A stretch of DNA of 64,000 nt from Proteromonas lacertae. Lineage: Eukaryota > Sar > Bigyra > Opalinata > Proteromonadidae. Every line of letters begins with the position of its first letter. Positions within the stretch are counted from its first letter, which is position 1. A model generated the notes under the pieces. The model did no database searches. It was given only the letters and a program-made list of their open reading frames with translations, and was not told the DNA's origin. The stretch covers positions 1 to 64,000 of the forward strand of contig NGBS01000595.1 of assembly GCA_002245135.1 (NCBI GenBank). Reading direction: 5' to 3'. Made by a program: the position numbers and the translations under genes. Below, in pieces: positions 44,521-55,448 of this stretch.

Positions 44521-45156
44521 GTTGTGCGCCTTTTGTCATAGTTGGCCGTTTGTCTACCAGACACTTTAAAAACAAACTAAATGTATATTCTTACTTGTCT
44601 TGATGAAAAATCGTTACTTTTATACTTACTTTGTTATATGACCTACCTCTGCAGTGTACTTTTTTGTTAATATAAATAGTTTGAATATTTGCGCCGTTTG
44701 TTTTCTAGAAATTTTTGAAGCAAACTGAATTCATATTTAGCTAATATAGACTAAAATACATTAGCTGAAATGATTAGAATATAATAATTATTAAATCTTC
44801 CTATATAAAAAAAGAAATGCAAAATATAGGCTTGAGAGAGGCTTGATTCTATATTTTCTTTTTTCATTTTAAATGTCTTATGATCAACATTAAGTTGTTC
44901 TAATCATTTTAACTAATGTATTTTAGTCTATATTAGTTAAATATACATTTAGTTTGCTTCAAAAATTTCTAGAAAACAAACGGCGCAAATATTCAAACTA
45001 TTTATATTAACAAAAAAGTACACTGCAGAGGTAGGTCATATAACAAAGTAAGTATAAAAGTAACGATTTTTCATCAAGACAAGTAAGAATATACATTTAG
45101 TTTGTTTTTAAAGTGTCTGGTAGACAAACGGCCAACTATGACAAACGGCGCACAAC
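44521..45156. mobile_element. Complete foldback element, family F1
   Basis: 636 bp with ends GTTGTGCGCC and GGCGCACAAC, a perfect 7-bp target duplication AAATGTT on both sides, and the central motif GGCTTGAGAGAGGCTTG at 44829-44845. The arms (about 250 bp) share the inner word AGACTAAAATACATTA with F2. Noncoding. Confidence 0.9.
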
Positions 45157-45163
45157 AAATGTT

Positions 45164-45459
45164 CTTTCCATTCTTTATATTCTCTATCTTTTATATTTTC
45201 ATAAACTATAGGTAAATGAATATCTTGTGTTATTCTTTACACACTATCTAACAAACTGCTGTTATAACTATAGTTTATTAAAATATACCACATCTCGTTA
45301 TATATAACGAGATAATTAAAATACAAAAAATAAAGCAATTTTATTGGTTATACTTGGAGCAATTTGATTGGCTGTTTCATTCAATTTATTTTATGTTTAT
45401 ATTTCAATTGTCAGTCAAATTGATGTATTTATTATTATTTATTCTTATTAGTTAGATAA
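45164..45459. other. Upstream region of the Crinkler-like gene
   Basis: 296 bp, AT-rich, without open frame or shared repeat. A palindrome CTCGTTATATATAACGAG occurs at 45294-45311. It may be a regulatory element or chance in AT-rich DNA. Confidence 0.3.
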
Positions 45460-48174
45460 ATGACTGATTTAATAAGCTATTTGAAGCAACACAAGAAGAA
45501 TTATTGTATATACCATGAACAAGTTAAAGCTGGAGAGTATTTAATTAAAATTAAAATTGATTGTGAAGTTGACAAATTTATCATTGGCTTTTCCAAATGT
45601 GAAAATATGGTATCTTGTGATAAAGTGGTAATAATAACCAAAATACCATTGTCATCAAAAGAGAATAATGTAATTGAAGTTATAGACACTGAAATGAAAG
45701 TAAATAAAAAGTATGACATAATTTATGACATGGATAAGAGGGAAATGTTAATTGAATTTGGAGATATAAATGAAACAGTGTGCTTAAAAGAATTACCAAC
45801 TTCAATTTACCCATTAATTGCTTGGTTTAATGAAGGTGAAAAGATTCAGATAGTGAAAACTTACTATAGATGTGTGAGGAAAGCAGAAAGTTTAGATATT
45901 GGTATAACAAAGAAACCAAGAACAGAAAGTAAAGATATCAAAGAATATGTAAAAGAAACGATTGATTATCTGTTAGATGTATTAAAGAATAAGAAAGAAT
46001 GTAATACTGATGAAATAAAGAATGTAATAAGTTCAAAATTTAAATTAGATAAAAAACAAGAAACATATTTAGCCAAAAGTGATGTAAGTGATTTGATAAT
46101 ATTATTAAGGTGCTTAAATGATGGTAATGCAGAATATCTAAATCCTCCCGATAGTTTTGTGAGAATAGTGAATAATTTGAAAATAGCTGTTGAATCTGGG
46201 GAAATAAAGAAATATTTAGAGTTTACAGAAGCAAATGTACAAGTTTTCCAATTCCCCAAGAATTTAATTTATATAAGAGATTGTTACTATACAATGTTTC
46301 GAGATATATGTAAATGCGTATCAACAAATACAATATCGAAAATAATCATTACAGGTCAGCCAGGTATTGGCAAAACCTCTTTTATATATGTGCTTTTATT
46401 CTTTCTTAAAAATCATTTATCATATCAATTTAATCCAAAAGAAGCAAATTATTTGAAGAGAGAATATTTGAAAGAAGAAATGAATAATATTAGAGGTTTC
46501 CTGAATGAATTAAATAATGAAAAGGCAAAAGAAAAACAACCATTACAGTCTGAAAAGGAAGAACTTGAAAAAAAAATAAAACATAGTGATGAAGAGATTA
46601 ATGGTTATTATAAAGATATAGAAAAAGAGATTGATAGATTTAAAACAATAGGTAAAGATAGTGATGAAGATTTATACACTAAAGAAGAAAAAAGTAGTAA
46701 ATATATATTAAAAATATTTGATAAGGAAACAGTAATTATAGGAAATAATAAAGTAGTAATGGATAGTAGAGGGAGGTATGGTTTAAACATTGAAAAAGTA
46801 AATAAGAAACTTACAGATGAAAATAAATTTCCATTATTAGAGGTATTTGAATCTGAGAATAGTATTATATGTAAAAGAGTAATAACTGATAGAATATTAG
46901 TTAGATGTGATAATATAGACAGTGAGAAAACATCAAAAAGTATATATCAAAACAGAATAATAGAAATTGAAAATGAAATTAAAATAATTGAAGATAGATA
47001 TAATGATATGAAAACAGATTTGCCAAAGAAATTAAAAGAAATAGAAGATAATGTTGAAAAAATTAAAGATGTATCTGAAGTAGATATAAATGCTTTAGGT
47101 GTTGGATTTAATTACTATATTTTCGAAGCATGTAAAAAGATAAAAAATATATACTTTATTAAAGGCAAGAAAGATGGAAATCCATTACTAACTAGAATCT
47201 ACAAATTAGAAAATATCAATGGGAATTATATTCTATTTAACAGTTCAATTGACCCAATCAATATTATAAATTCCTTAATTATAGTTGATACTTTTAACTT
47301 CGAATTTGATCCAAGTAATATAATAATTTCAATCAGTTCTCCTGATAAAAATAATAATGATGTATATAAAGTAAAGCATAATAAAGAATTATTCTTTGAT
47401 TCTTTAAATAATACGGAAATAGTAGAATGGTTTAAACATTGTGTTGGTTTTAATGTTAATGTTGATAGTGATGAATTTAAAGGAATATGTAAAAAGTATG
47501 GTTATATACCTAGACAAATATATTACCATTATTTATATAAAGAAAACCATAATGGTGATTATTGGGAATATTATAAACAGTTGATAGAAAGTGTAGTAGG
47601 AACAACAGGTTATATTCAGTTTGTAAATGATTATATGGGAAAAGAAAAATTAAAAGAAAATCAATTATCTAACATAATATTAAAATATGATTTAATATCA
47701 GAATGGGATGATAAAGTTAAGCATAAAATATTAAAACCAAAGAAATATTTAAAATTCATTTCTGAAGATGTAGAAAGATATATAGTTTATAAATTTAATC
47801 CACCTAAAGATGAAGAAGAATATCACAAGATAGAAAAATATTATTCATTAATTAAAGATGATGTAAATATGAGAAGAATGGGATTAAAACAGATTATGGC
47901 ATATGAATTAAGTACTGGTATGATAATGTTGAAATATCAAGATTCTAGTGGAAGTGATATTATTATTAAAGATCCTAATTTCAAAATCAATTCTGAATTA
48001 TTTATTCCAGCTTATCATCCTCCAAAAGCATTACATTCAGTGTTTTATATATTAGATGAAAATAATGAGTTTGATTTGATAATGAATGGAGTGTTTATAA
48101 AAGTATTATTAGATAATGAAGGTTATAATAAAGTAGAAAAAATAGAAAAGATAAAAGAATCTATCAAAGTATGA
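45460..48174 (+). CDS. Crinkler/RHS-like P-loop NTPase, large
   Basis: 904 aa, intronless. Residues about 275-310 read LIYIRDCYYTMF, then IIITGQPGIGKTSFIYVLLF, the 'R-x-CY' plus PGIGK(S/T) arrangement of the NTPase module in Crinkler and trypanosomatid RHS proteins. A long charged coiled-coil-like insert (about 325-390) follows. Near 650, EWFKHCVGFNVN and KKYGYIPRQIYYHYL match the C-terminal helical part of that module. No recognised nuclease or kinase domain follows; the last 200 aa are unassigned. Such proteins occur as secreted effectors or in conflict with mobile DNA; the role here is unknown. Confidence 0.6.
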   Translation: MTDLISYLKQHKKNYCIYHEQVKAGEYLIKIKIDCEVDKFIIGFSKCENMVSCDKVVIITKIPLSSKENNVIEVIDTEMKVNKKYDIIYDMDKREMLIEFGDINETVCLKELPTSIYPLIAWFNEGEKIQIVKTYYRCVRKAESLDIGITKKPRTESKDIKEYVKETIDYLLDVLKNKKECNTDEIKNVISSKFKLDKKQETYLAKSDVSDLIILLRCLNDGNAEYLNPPDSFVRIVNNLKIAVESGEIKKYLEFTEANVQVFQFPKNLIYIRDCYYTMFRDICKCVSTNTISKIIITGQPGIGKTSFIYVLLFFLKNHLSYQFNPKEANYLKREYLKEEMNNIRGFLNELNNEKAKEKQPLQSEKEELEKKIKHSDEEINGYYKDIEKEIDRFKTIGKDSDEDLYTKEEKSSKYILKIFDKETVIIGNNKVVMDSRGRYGLNIEKVNKKLTDENKFPLLEVFESENSIICKRVITDRILVRCDNIDSEKTSKSIYQNRIIEIENEIKIIEDRYNDMKTDLPKKLKEIEDNVEKIKDVSEVDINALGVGFNYYIFEACKKIKNIYFIKGKKDGNPLLTRIYKLENINGNYILFNSSIDPINIINSLIIVDTFNFEFDPSNIIISISSPDKNNNDVYKVKHNKELFFDSLNNTEIVEWFKHCVGFNVNVDSDEFKGICKKYGYIPRQIYYHYLYKENHNGDYWEYYKQLIESVVGTTGYIQFVNDYMGKEKLKENQLSNIILKYDLISEWDDKVKHKILKPKKYLKFISEDVERYIVYKFNPPKDEEEYHKIEKYYSLIKDDVNMRRMGLKQIMAYELSTGMIMLKYQDSSGSDIIIKDPNFKINSELFIPAYHPPKALHSVFYILDENNEFDLIMNGVFIKVLLDNEGYNKVEKIEKIKESIKV

Positions 48175-48273
48175 ATATTATATATATATTTAATAAAATA
48201 GAAATATAGCAAAAAGAAAAATTGTGTATTTAAGTGTTGTATAATACAAAATAAAAAATTACATCCATTTGAT

Positions 48274-49881
48274 ATGGATATGAGAGATTCATCACAATTA
48301 GGTGTAGAAGGTGAAGGAGAAGAAGTAGAAGATGATGAACAGTTGCAACAACAAGAACAACAGCTATTATTACCTCAACCAACAGTTGATCCAAATATGA
48401 AAGTATATATAAATAGTAGCAGTATTTATTTGATGAGAGATTGTTATGAAAGAATGTTAAACAGAATTATTTCTGATATTAATAATCCACAATATAATCA
48501 TCAAAGAAATTATTTAATATTTGGACATGCAAAAATAGGTAAAACAATATTAGCTAATATAATTAAAGAAAATATTATAATTAATTGTCCTGGTGTTGAT
48601 GTAGTACCTTTACGTAATTCTTTAAATCCTTCAGAACAAGAAAGAGATTATGATAATAAAAGAAATCCAATTGTAATATCCGATGGAATTGTTATTGGTG
48701 AAGATGATTATGCTAATGCAAAAATGATAATATTATTAGCTAATCCATCTAAAGAAGAGTATAAAACATTCCAAAGTAAAAGATGTCCATCAATAATGTA
48801 TATTCCTCAATTTACAAAAGAAGAAATAGAGAAAGTGGTAATGCTAGAAGATCCTACACTAGACAAAAGTCATAATGGATTTACAATGTATGGAAGTGTA
48901 ACAAAAATTGAAGAGGATAGAATTAACAATTATGAAGAATTGATTAATGATTATAATAATACAATAACAGAATATAAAATGAAATATCCAATTTATAAAG
49001 GTGTTATTGGATATTATGATATATCCAATTTTGATATTGATTTTAGATCTGCAATTGTTATGGAAGAGAATAAGAGAATGATATGGGAGATAATAAAAGG
49101 AATAGATAAATCTCCATTTTCAAAAGGCAAATATGATAATATATTGATATATGATACAAATGAAGATGAAAATGGTATTTTTAAATCCAATCATATTACA
49201 TTCATATCTGAAGAAATAAAAAAGATGGCATGTGAAATACTTTATGAAATAAATTCAGATGAAGGATGTGAAAAGATGATAGATACACTCCTAGAAAATC
49301 CAGAAGGAAGTATAGCAGGATCATTGTATGAAAGAATCATATTATATTTAATGAAGCATAGTGATCCTTTTTATAAAAGAATGGTTAATGATATTAATAA
49401 TTATTATTCAGATAGTACAGTAACATATAAGTTGTTTACTGAAAAGGAAAATGTTCAAATATCAAATGAAAATCAATTTTGTGATGTAATAGGTAGATTA
49501 AAAACTAATTATGCTGATAAAAGAAAATCTCCAATTATACCCTTGAGTTATAATCCCAGTTTCCCAGATATTGATTTAATACTAGCTGGATATGGAATTC
49601 AAATTACAGTCAGTAAAAGACATACCTTATCACCATCAATGATAATGATACTTCAAAATCTATTACAAGTTTATAAAAGCGGTTATAGCAAGAATAGTTT
49701 TAAAGAAACTGAAGATAATTCACCATATGGTTTATTATATGTAAGTCCAAATTACGAAGTGGATATTGTTTGTAAGCCAAAATATCTATTTCCACAATGT
49801 TTTATAGATATGATTTATAAACCTACAATATGTATTACATTTGATGAGTTGAAAACCTTCTTAAACCATTTTCATATTTAG
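48274..49881 (+). CDS. Crinkler/RHS-like NTPase with possible restriction-endonuclease-like C-terminus
   Basis: 535 aa, starting 99 bp after the previous gene in the same direction. An acidic/Gln-rich leader is followed by SIYLMRDCYERML and LIFGHAKIGKTILANII, the same RDCY plus Walker A layout with a modified P-loop (GHAKIGKT). The C-terminal 120 aa contain SFPDIDLILAGYGIQITVSK, an acidic pair followed by Q-x-T/S-x-K/H as in PD-(D/E)xK-like modules of Crinkler/RHS families. Nuclease activity is a hypothesis. Intact, no introns. Confidence 0.5.
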   Translation: MDMRDSSQLGVEGEGEEVEDDEQLQQQEQQLLLPQPTVDPNMKVYINSSSIYLMRDCYERMLNRIISDINNPQYNHQRNYLIFGHAKIGKTILANIIKENIIINCPGVDVVPLRNSLNPSEQERDYDNKRNPIVISDGIVIGEDDYANAKMIILLANPSKEEYKTFQSKRCPSIMYIPQFTKEEIEKVVMLEDPTLDKSHNGFTMYGSVTKIEEDRINNYEELINDYNNTITEYKMKYPIYKGVIGYYDISNFDIDFRSAIVMEENKRMIWEIIKGIDKSPFSKGKYDNILIYDTNEDENGIFKSNHITFISEEIKKMACEILYEINSDEGCEKMIDTLLENPEGSIAGSLYERIILYLMKHSDPFYKRMVNDINNYYSDSTVTYKLFTEKENVQISNENQFCDVIGRLKTNYADKRKSPIIPLSYNPSFPDIDLILAGYGIQITVSKRHTLSPSMIMILQNLLQVYKSGYSKNSFKETEDNSPYGLLYVSPNYEVDIVCKPKYLFPQCFIDMIYKPTICITFDELKTFLNHFHI

Positions 49882-50052
49882 AAGTGGTTAAAAATAAAGA
49901 ATGTTTATTATTGTTTTTATTAATTAATGTCTACAAATGTTTCTTATTATTATATTATATAAGTAAAAGTCGATATAATTTTTTTAAATTTTCTTTTTTT
50001 TATTTGGTTTATTTTTCGTTTCTAGATTTCCTAACTACGATTTCCTCGAGCT

Positions 50053-50367
50053 TAACTCTTCCAAGAAAAGTTCATCTACAGAACCGAGGGAACTAATTGT
50101 AAAGACAAGGATGGTTCTACGATTCCTTTAAAGGTTACTTTAAATGATCTTAACTTTCACTACTTATCATTTCCTATGAACTCTTTCAATCAACCAGCTA
50201 TGCAACAAGTTCCTTACCCAGCAATGCCTGCTCCTATGACAGCTCCTTCTTTCAATCCAGCTTTAGTGTTACCAATGATGAACCAACCCGTAATATCCCA
50301 ACCAGTGGTGATGATGTCTCCATCGGCTCCTTCAAATTCCTTTGCATTTCCCGTAGCTGCCCAATAA
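50053..50367 (+). pseudogene. Partial ORF with Pro/Met-rich tail, GC-richer
   Basis: An open frame without a clear start reads KDKDGSTIPLKVTLNDLNFH and then a tail of repeated Pro, Met, Ala and Val (YPAMPAPMTAPSF). GC is higher than in the flanks. It ends 14 bp before a foldback end fragment at 50381. It is likely the 3' end of a displaced gene or transposon protein. Not recognised. Confidence 0.35.
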
Positions 50368-50380
50368 CAACAACAATTAT

Positions 50381-50440
50381 GTTGTGCGCCGTTGAGCTAA
50401 ATGCGCCGTTGAGCGTTAAGAAGACTTTTTTCAATTCTAA
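50381..50440. mobile_element. Foldback element left-end fragment (family F4)
   Basis: 60 bp starting GTTGTGCGCCGTTGAGC, the reverse complement of the right ends at 15513 and 44260. Homology stops abruptly, so the element is truncated. Confidence 0.7.
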
Positions 50441-51253
50441 TATCATAAACGTAACCTCTGGCCCTTCAATATTACTTAACAACTACTTAATAATTTTAAG
50501 ATTAATTGTAATTTTCAAAATAGACTTGAATGAATAGTATAGAATTCCTATATATAATTTAAATTCTATTTTGAACTAATCATTATAACTAAAAAATAGT
50601 TTTTGGTGCGAAAACCAATTAAGCTAGCTCGCGCCAAATTATTAAAACTCGCTAGTTTTTAAAAATAATTCAAATTTTAGACAGAAACCTCGCGAAATTT
50701 AAAAATTCAAAAATTCAAATTTTTAAATTTGCCTAAAATGCCGTTTCATTATTTTCATAAATGACGAAACACAATAATTCTGAAACGGTTCTTCAATTTC
50801 ATTTCGGACAAGCCAAATAATTATTTTCAAAATGAATTTGCAAGCCAATTTCTTATTTTTCAAAATAAATTGAAGTTTGATGCACAAACCAACCGTTCAA
50901 GTCAAACCTCGTCAAAATAGATTTGAATATTTAATAATTCAAATTTTTGAATTTTCTAAGAAATTTCTTCATATTCTATTTTTGGCACAACGATTGAGAT
51001 TTTATCTTCAATTGACATTGTACAAAATGAATCGTCACATATACTTTATTTTAGGCACTTATTTAGTCTAACGGTTTAACCGTTGCTATTTAAATGATGA
51101 AAACGTGTTCGAATCTCAATAATGAGTTTTATTTTCTTTATAGTATTTGTACAGTGCCAGAGCGAGCATATAGAGTATAAATACTAATACAGAGAGTAAA
51201 ATTGTCATAATATCGTTCCCCATAAGAAAATTTTAAATCAATTAACAAAATAA
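50441..51253. other. Noncoding; includes a tRNA-related sequence
   Basis: AT-rich with short AAATTCAAA-type repeats. At 51064-51117, TAGTCTAACGG and GTGTTCGAATCTC match polymerase III A-box and B-box consensus at about 31 bp spacing. They resemble the D- and T-arm of an Asp/Glu-type tRNA, but D- and T-stems do not pair. This is a tRNA-derived SINE-like or dead tRNA sequence. Confidence 0.3.
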
Positions 51254-51793
51254 TTAAAAAATAATGCAATTAGGTCTTATAATGCTTTTATCTGTTATTG
51301 ATTTTGGGCTTAAACTAGGAACTGAATTAACAGGAGACAAGTCTTCTAAACCACTTAAACTGTTTACATTCGATTTTGTGACCGGTTTTACGTAATTTAC
51401 CTCTTCTTTTACCTTAATTTCATCATCTTTTATGTCAATTATCTCTTGTGGAGGTAAAAAATCCTCTTCTTCCTTCTTATGCAATGCTAAAATCTGTTCT
51501 AACATCATTCTTGTCTTCTTTTGACCTGCAATTCTGTGTTCTTTGTGTTTACTTAAGGCTTGAGCGAAGCTTGAAGCGGTTAGTTTGTACTCATCTTCGA
51601 TGTATTTCAATATATATCTTATCTCTGAGTATGTAAGTCTTGATTTTGATCCTGAAATTAAATGATATAATTTCGATTTTGTGGGAGCTCTGATTTTACC
51701 GTCTTTTCTGAAGCTTCTGATGATTACTTGTTTGTCTAATTCTGTTAATTTGAATGGAACTGTTCTATGTTTAGTTTTTTTATTATCTTCCAT
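51254..51793 (-). CDS. Small basic protein of the Polinton-like block, unrecognised
   Basis: 179 aa. The N-terminal 110 aa are basic and helical (KLTELDKQVIIRSFRKDGK, RLTYSEIRYILKYIEDEYKL); the C-terminus is acidic then Ser/Pro-rich. It diverges from the capsid-type gene at 51855 with 61 bp between starts. Compactness and position suggest it belongs to the virus-like element. No family recognised. Confidence 0.45.
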   Translation of the reverse strand: MEDNKKTKHRTVPFKLTELDKQVIIRSFRKDGKIRAPTKSKLYHLISGSKSRLTYSEIRYILKYIEDEYKLTASSFAQALSKHKEHRIAGQKKTRMMLEQILALHKKEEEDFLPPQEIIDIKDDEIKVKEEVNYVKPVTKSNVNSLSGLEDLSPVNSVPSLSPKSITDKSIIRPNCIIF

Positions 51794-51854
51794 AAAATAA
51801 AAATAGTGTCAATATTACTAATATTACCAATATTGACATTATTATTTTTTCAAA

Positions 51855-52369
51855 ATGTTAGTCTCTAATCACCGTGTATACTATTTAAATTCTGATATGG
51901 TAATGACTACAGGGACATTTGGAGTAGGGAATAGATACAAAAAGACCTTATCTTTACCATCATTTGATCAAGATTATACTCATGTGTCGTTATTACACGC
52001 AGTTGTACCCATTTCTTTCCCTACTATACAAGCAGAGACAAACTATACATTTCAGTTCTTATTTACATGTGATTATGATAAAGAAGATGGCGCAGCGCCA
52101 GAAAAACCCACAGTATGTGTATCAGTACAAATTCCTGAAGGTTTTTATGATGAGAATCAGATTTTTAAGTTAATCAATGATGGAATACGTTCAATAAAAT
52201 ATTAAGATTTCGAAATATCAGAACAATGACATTCTTAATACTAGCAAAATGTTCATTAATACTTATACTAATGGTCAAATTACTATTAAGATTACTCAAC
52301 AAAATAGTTATGAACTCAATCTTGATAATATCGAGTTTAATTTAGATATTGTTGTATTTAAAGTCTAAT
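51855..52369 (+). pseudogene. Polinton-like minor capsid (penton-type) protein, frameshifted
   Basis: Opens MLVSNHRVYYLNSDMV. HVSLLHAVVPISFPTIQAET and VSVQIPEGFYDENQIFKLIN fit the jelly-roll layout of Polinton/virophage minor capsid proteins (vsl..a.iP.s...i...N ... v.IpeGnY....l...in). A stop at 52203-52205 follows, and the adjacent frame continues to 52369 with strand-like NGQITIKITQ. A 1-nt shift separates the two halves. Assignment is by pattern only. Confidence 0.5.
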
Positions 52370-52399
52370 TTTTATTTTATTTATTATTTTGTGTTTCTG

Positions 52400-53528
52400 A
52401 TGTCTCTAACTATCCCAAAAGAGCAAAAACACAGTGTAGACGTTCCAGCAATGATGGTCTTTTACCAGTATGTCAAGTTGACACCAATGGAAACAAAATC
52501 ATTCTATCAACTTAAAGATAACGCTTATTCAGATGAAATAAGGTTCGAATTAAGTGGTGAGAACATTATAAACCTTGCAAAGTCTTGTTGTTCCCCGTTG
52601 AGCGATTAGAGACTTTAGAAACAAACTAAATGCATATTCTTACTTATTTTGATGAAAAATTGTTACTTTTGTGCTTGCTTTGTCATATAACCGATGTCTG
52701 CAAGATACTTTTTTGATAATTTTAGTATTGTATATATGAAACGCATTTATATTTATTTTTCGTTTTAGTGTTTCATTCACTACTACAGACTAAAATACAT
52801 TAACTGAGATGATTAGAATACTTAGATTGTGATTTGAAGACGCTTAAAAACCAAACAATGAAAATATATACAAGCCTCACTCAAGCCAACTTTTTACATT
52901 TCTTTTTAGACAGTAATATATTATCGTTCAATAATTCTAATCGCCTCAGTTAATGTATTTTAGTCTGTAGTAGTGAATGAAACACTAAAACGAAAAATAA
53001 ATATAAATGCGTTTCATATATACAATACTAAAATTATCAAAAAAGTATCTTGCAGACATAGGTTATATGACAAAGCAAGCACAAAAGTAACAATTTTTCA
53101 TCAAAATAAGTAAGAATATGCATTTAGTTTGTTTCTAAAGTCTCTAATCGCTCAACGGGGAGTTGTACTCAACGGGGAACAACAAGTCTTACATTCAATA
53201 TGATATCGATATTGAAGCAGCTCCACTTTCTAAAACTGGAGCATTTCAAAAAATTGGTGCTGATGATAAGGTAGATGGTGATACTACTTTATATCCAAAG
53301 TATATAAAAGGAATGAAAGAAGGATTTGGATTAGCAGCATTTCGTTTATGTAATAATACAGGAACAGATCTAGTTAAGCTTGATGACAATTATGAACGCT
53401 ATAGAGTGTTTTTGGATGAATTAGTGAGAAAAAGATCAGACATTTTTTATCAATCAAACTATTATGATTTCAGTTTTCCGAAGAATGTTTCTTCGCTGAT
53501 GATTTCAGGGTACCTGGAACTTAAGTGA
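52400..53528 (+). pseudogene. Polinton-like capsid-type gene interrupted by a foldback
   Basis: The N-terminal 62 codons (MSLTIPKEQKHSVDVP ... IRFELSGENIINLAKS) are followed by the F2 foldback at 52587-53183. Coding resumes in the second target-duplication copy with YIQYDIDIEAAPLSKTG and runs to 53528 (SSLMISGYLELK). The YxDi-type strand after F.l.g resembles the start of double-jelly-roll major capsid proteins. At about 175 codons plus a stop it is far shorter than a full MCP, so it is both split and 3'-truncated. Confidence 0.5.
52587..53183. mobile_element. Complete foldback element, family F2, inside capsid-type gene
   Basis: 597 bp with a perfect 7-bp target duplication AAGTCTT. The left end lacks one copy of the terminal GTACAACTCCCCGTTGAG unit that the right end has. 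The central motif CAAGCCTCACTCAAGCC lies at 52871-52887. Nearly identical to the 27591 copy. Confidence 0.9.
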
Positions 53529-53533
53529 ATGCA

Positions 53534-55258
53534 TTAACTGCTGAGGATATGTTTTTTAAACGCTCCTTTGGCTCCAGGTATTACTTCAGAAGGATCTATT
53601 GGTACTTGTATAACTTCTGTATCCCAGTATAATACTACAGGAATCATTTGTTGGTATTTGAAATTATGAAACTTGATGAAGGTATCTGGAGGTGGAAATT
53701 GACGAATAATTCCTTTTTGTAATTGGCAATTCTCTTTCTGATGTTGAATTATCATATCAGCTGTTGATAAAGTACAGAAACAATACTGGCATCTGGTATA
53801 ATAATTATGACACCTTTTACCAGAAGGTGATAGGAAGGCTTCTAACTTTGTTATTACCATATAATGATCTTTATATATCAATAGGTTCACATGAGGCCAG
53901 TGTTTTCTTTTATCTATGTTGGTAACGTATAAAGGTATTGGTTCATTCTGGTCTATTGTAAATATATTGATAGTAATATGATTCAGCTGTTCAAACTCAT
54001 CAATTCTGTCACTATCATTAATTGCATCTACTGGAAACCTTAAACTACTTACATCCATTAAGTCTACATACTGTTTATATTTCATTGCTCTGTTACGGTG
54101 GTCTTTGAACTCTATATAGTGTAAACCAGCTGCCACACTAAATAAAAAGCACATATTCTTACATTCTTCACTATATCTTACTCACTTTCTATTGTTGAGG
54201 CTTGCTGGTAACTTTATGTTGTCATCTTCTGTAGAGGATCCAGCAGCCATTGAACTTTTCATCAGTATCATCTCTACCTTCTTAATATATCTGAACTTTA
54301 ATTCAGATCTTTCAGTGTTGAAAATTGAACCTAAATCTCGAATCATGGCATTGTTTAACTTTGAACCAATTGTACCTAACTCTTGAGAAGTTATAATTTC
54401 TGGCGCTGTTTCGAATGTTTTGTAACAACTTACTTGTGCATTGGCTGGTTCATCGGATCCTATATAACCTACTCTGAATCTGAAATAAACTTTTATATAA
54501 GAAAATTTCTTCTCATTTATGTAGTTACGTATGGTAACCATAAAATCACTTGATGCATTGCAGATTTGGGTAAACAAATCCTCAGGTTTCTTTCCATCTT
54601 CTTCATTTATAATCTTCTCGTAGGTACGTTCGTAGTCTCTACTACTTCTCTCTACAAGTTGTAACAAACTTACTCTTTCAGGATGTGACATTGTATTCAA
54701 CTGCTCTGGATAATTATCAACAACATTCAAAGCAATCATTTCTTCCTGTAGCTGCCTTCTTCTTTCAACATCTGTAGTTGATTGAGGATGTATTTCAGGA
54801 ATTGGTCCATCATTAATTGGTGAAAGTGTTGGTGGATCTTCAGGAGGAGGAGGTGTATCTGGTAATAAATCATCTGGGATTTCTGATAATCGTTGTATTT
54901 TTGGAGGTGGAGGAGGTGGTTGATCAATTACAATTGAAGATGTTGTTCTTCTTCTTGGTGTTATGAAACTAGTTTCATTAGTACTTCTAGTAGTGTTTGA
55001 TTGTTGTTGTTGTTGCTGCTGCTGCTGCTGAGGTTGTTGTGGATGTTGATTTAATGATCCTACATAATATGGTGGAGGATAGTAATAGGATGGTGGTGGT
55101 GGGATAGCTGGAGTAAAATAAGGGTTCATCCAGGGATTAAAATAACTTTGTGGCAACATTGGAATCTGATTTGCTTGACTATTGCCTTGAATAGGCATAG
55201 AAGTACTTGGAGACTGGTAATACCACGGATTAAACCAAGGAGGATAGCTGGGATACAT
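53534..55258 (-). pseudogene. Polinton-type DNA polymerase B, N-terminal part with in-frame TGA
   Basis: One frame runs from ATG 55258 to 53534 with a single TGA at 54182-54184. The first 180 codons are Pro/Gln-rich. Then come ELKFRYIKKVEMILM, NMCFLFSVAAGLHYIEF, ITINIFTIDQNEPIPLYVTN, HVNLLIYKDHYMVITKLEAF, a C2H2-like CQYCFCTLSTADMIIQHQ and PVVLYWDTEV. This is the N-terminal region of protein-primed Polinton PolB up to the exonuclease start. The exonuclease and polymerase domains are missing; the end abuts the capsid-type gene, 5 bp from its stop. Confidence 0.7.
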
Positions 55259-55448
55259 TAGAACCTATAAAACGAGAAAGATATAAATATACCCAATAAA
55301 ATAACTCCAAATGTATTAATATGATTTGCTAATTGAAATTCATTGATAATCAAGGAGTTGTAATAATATAGTTAAAATTTTTTCTTTGATTATCAAAGAA
55401 ATAATTAACTTTACTTTTAATTAATTGTTTTTTTGATTATTTTGAGCT

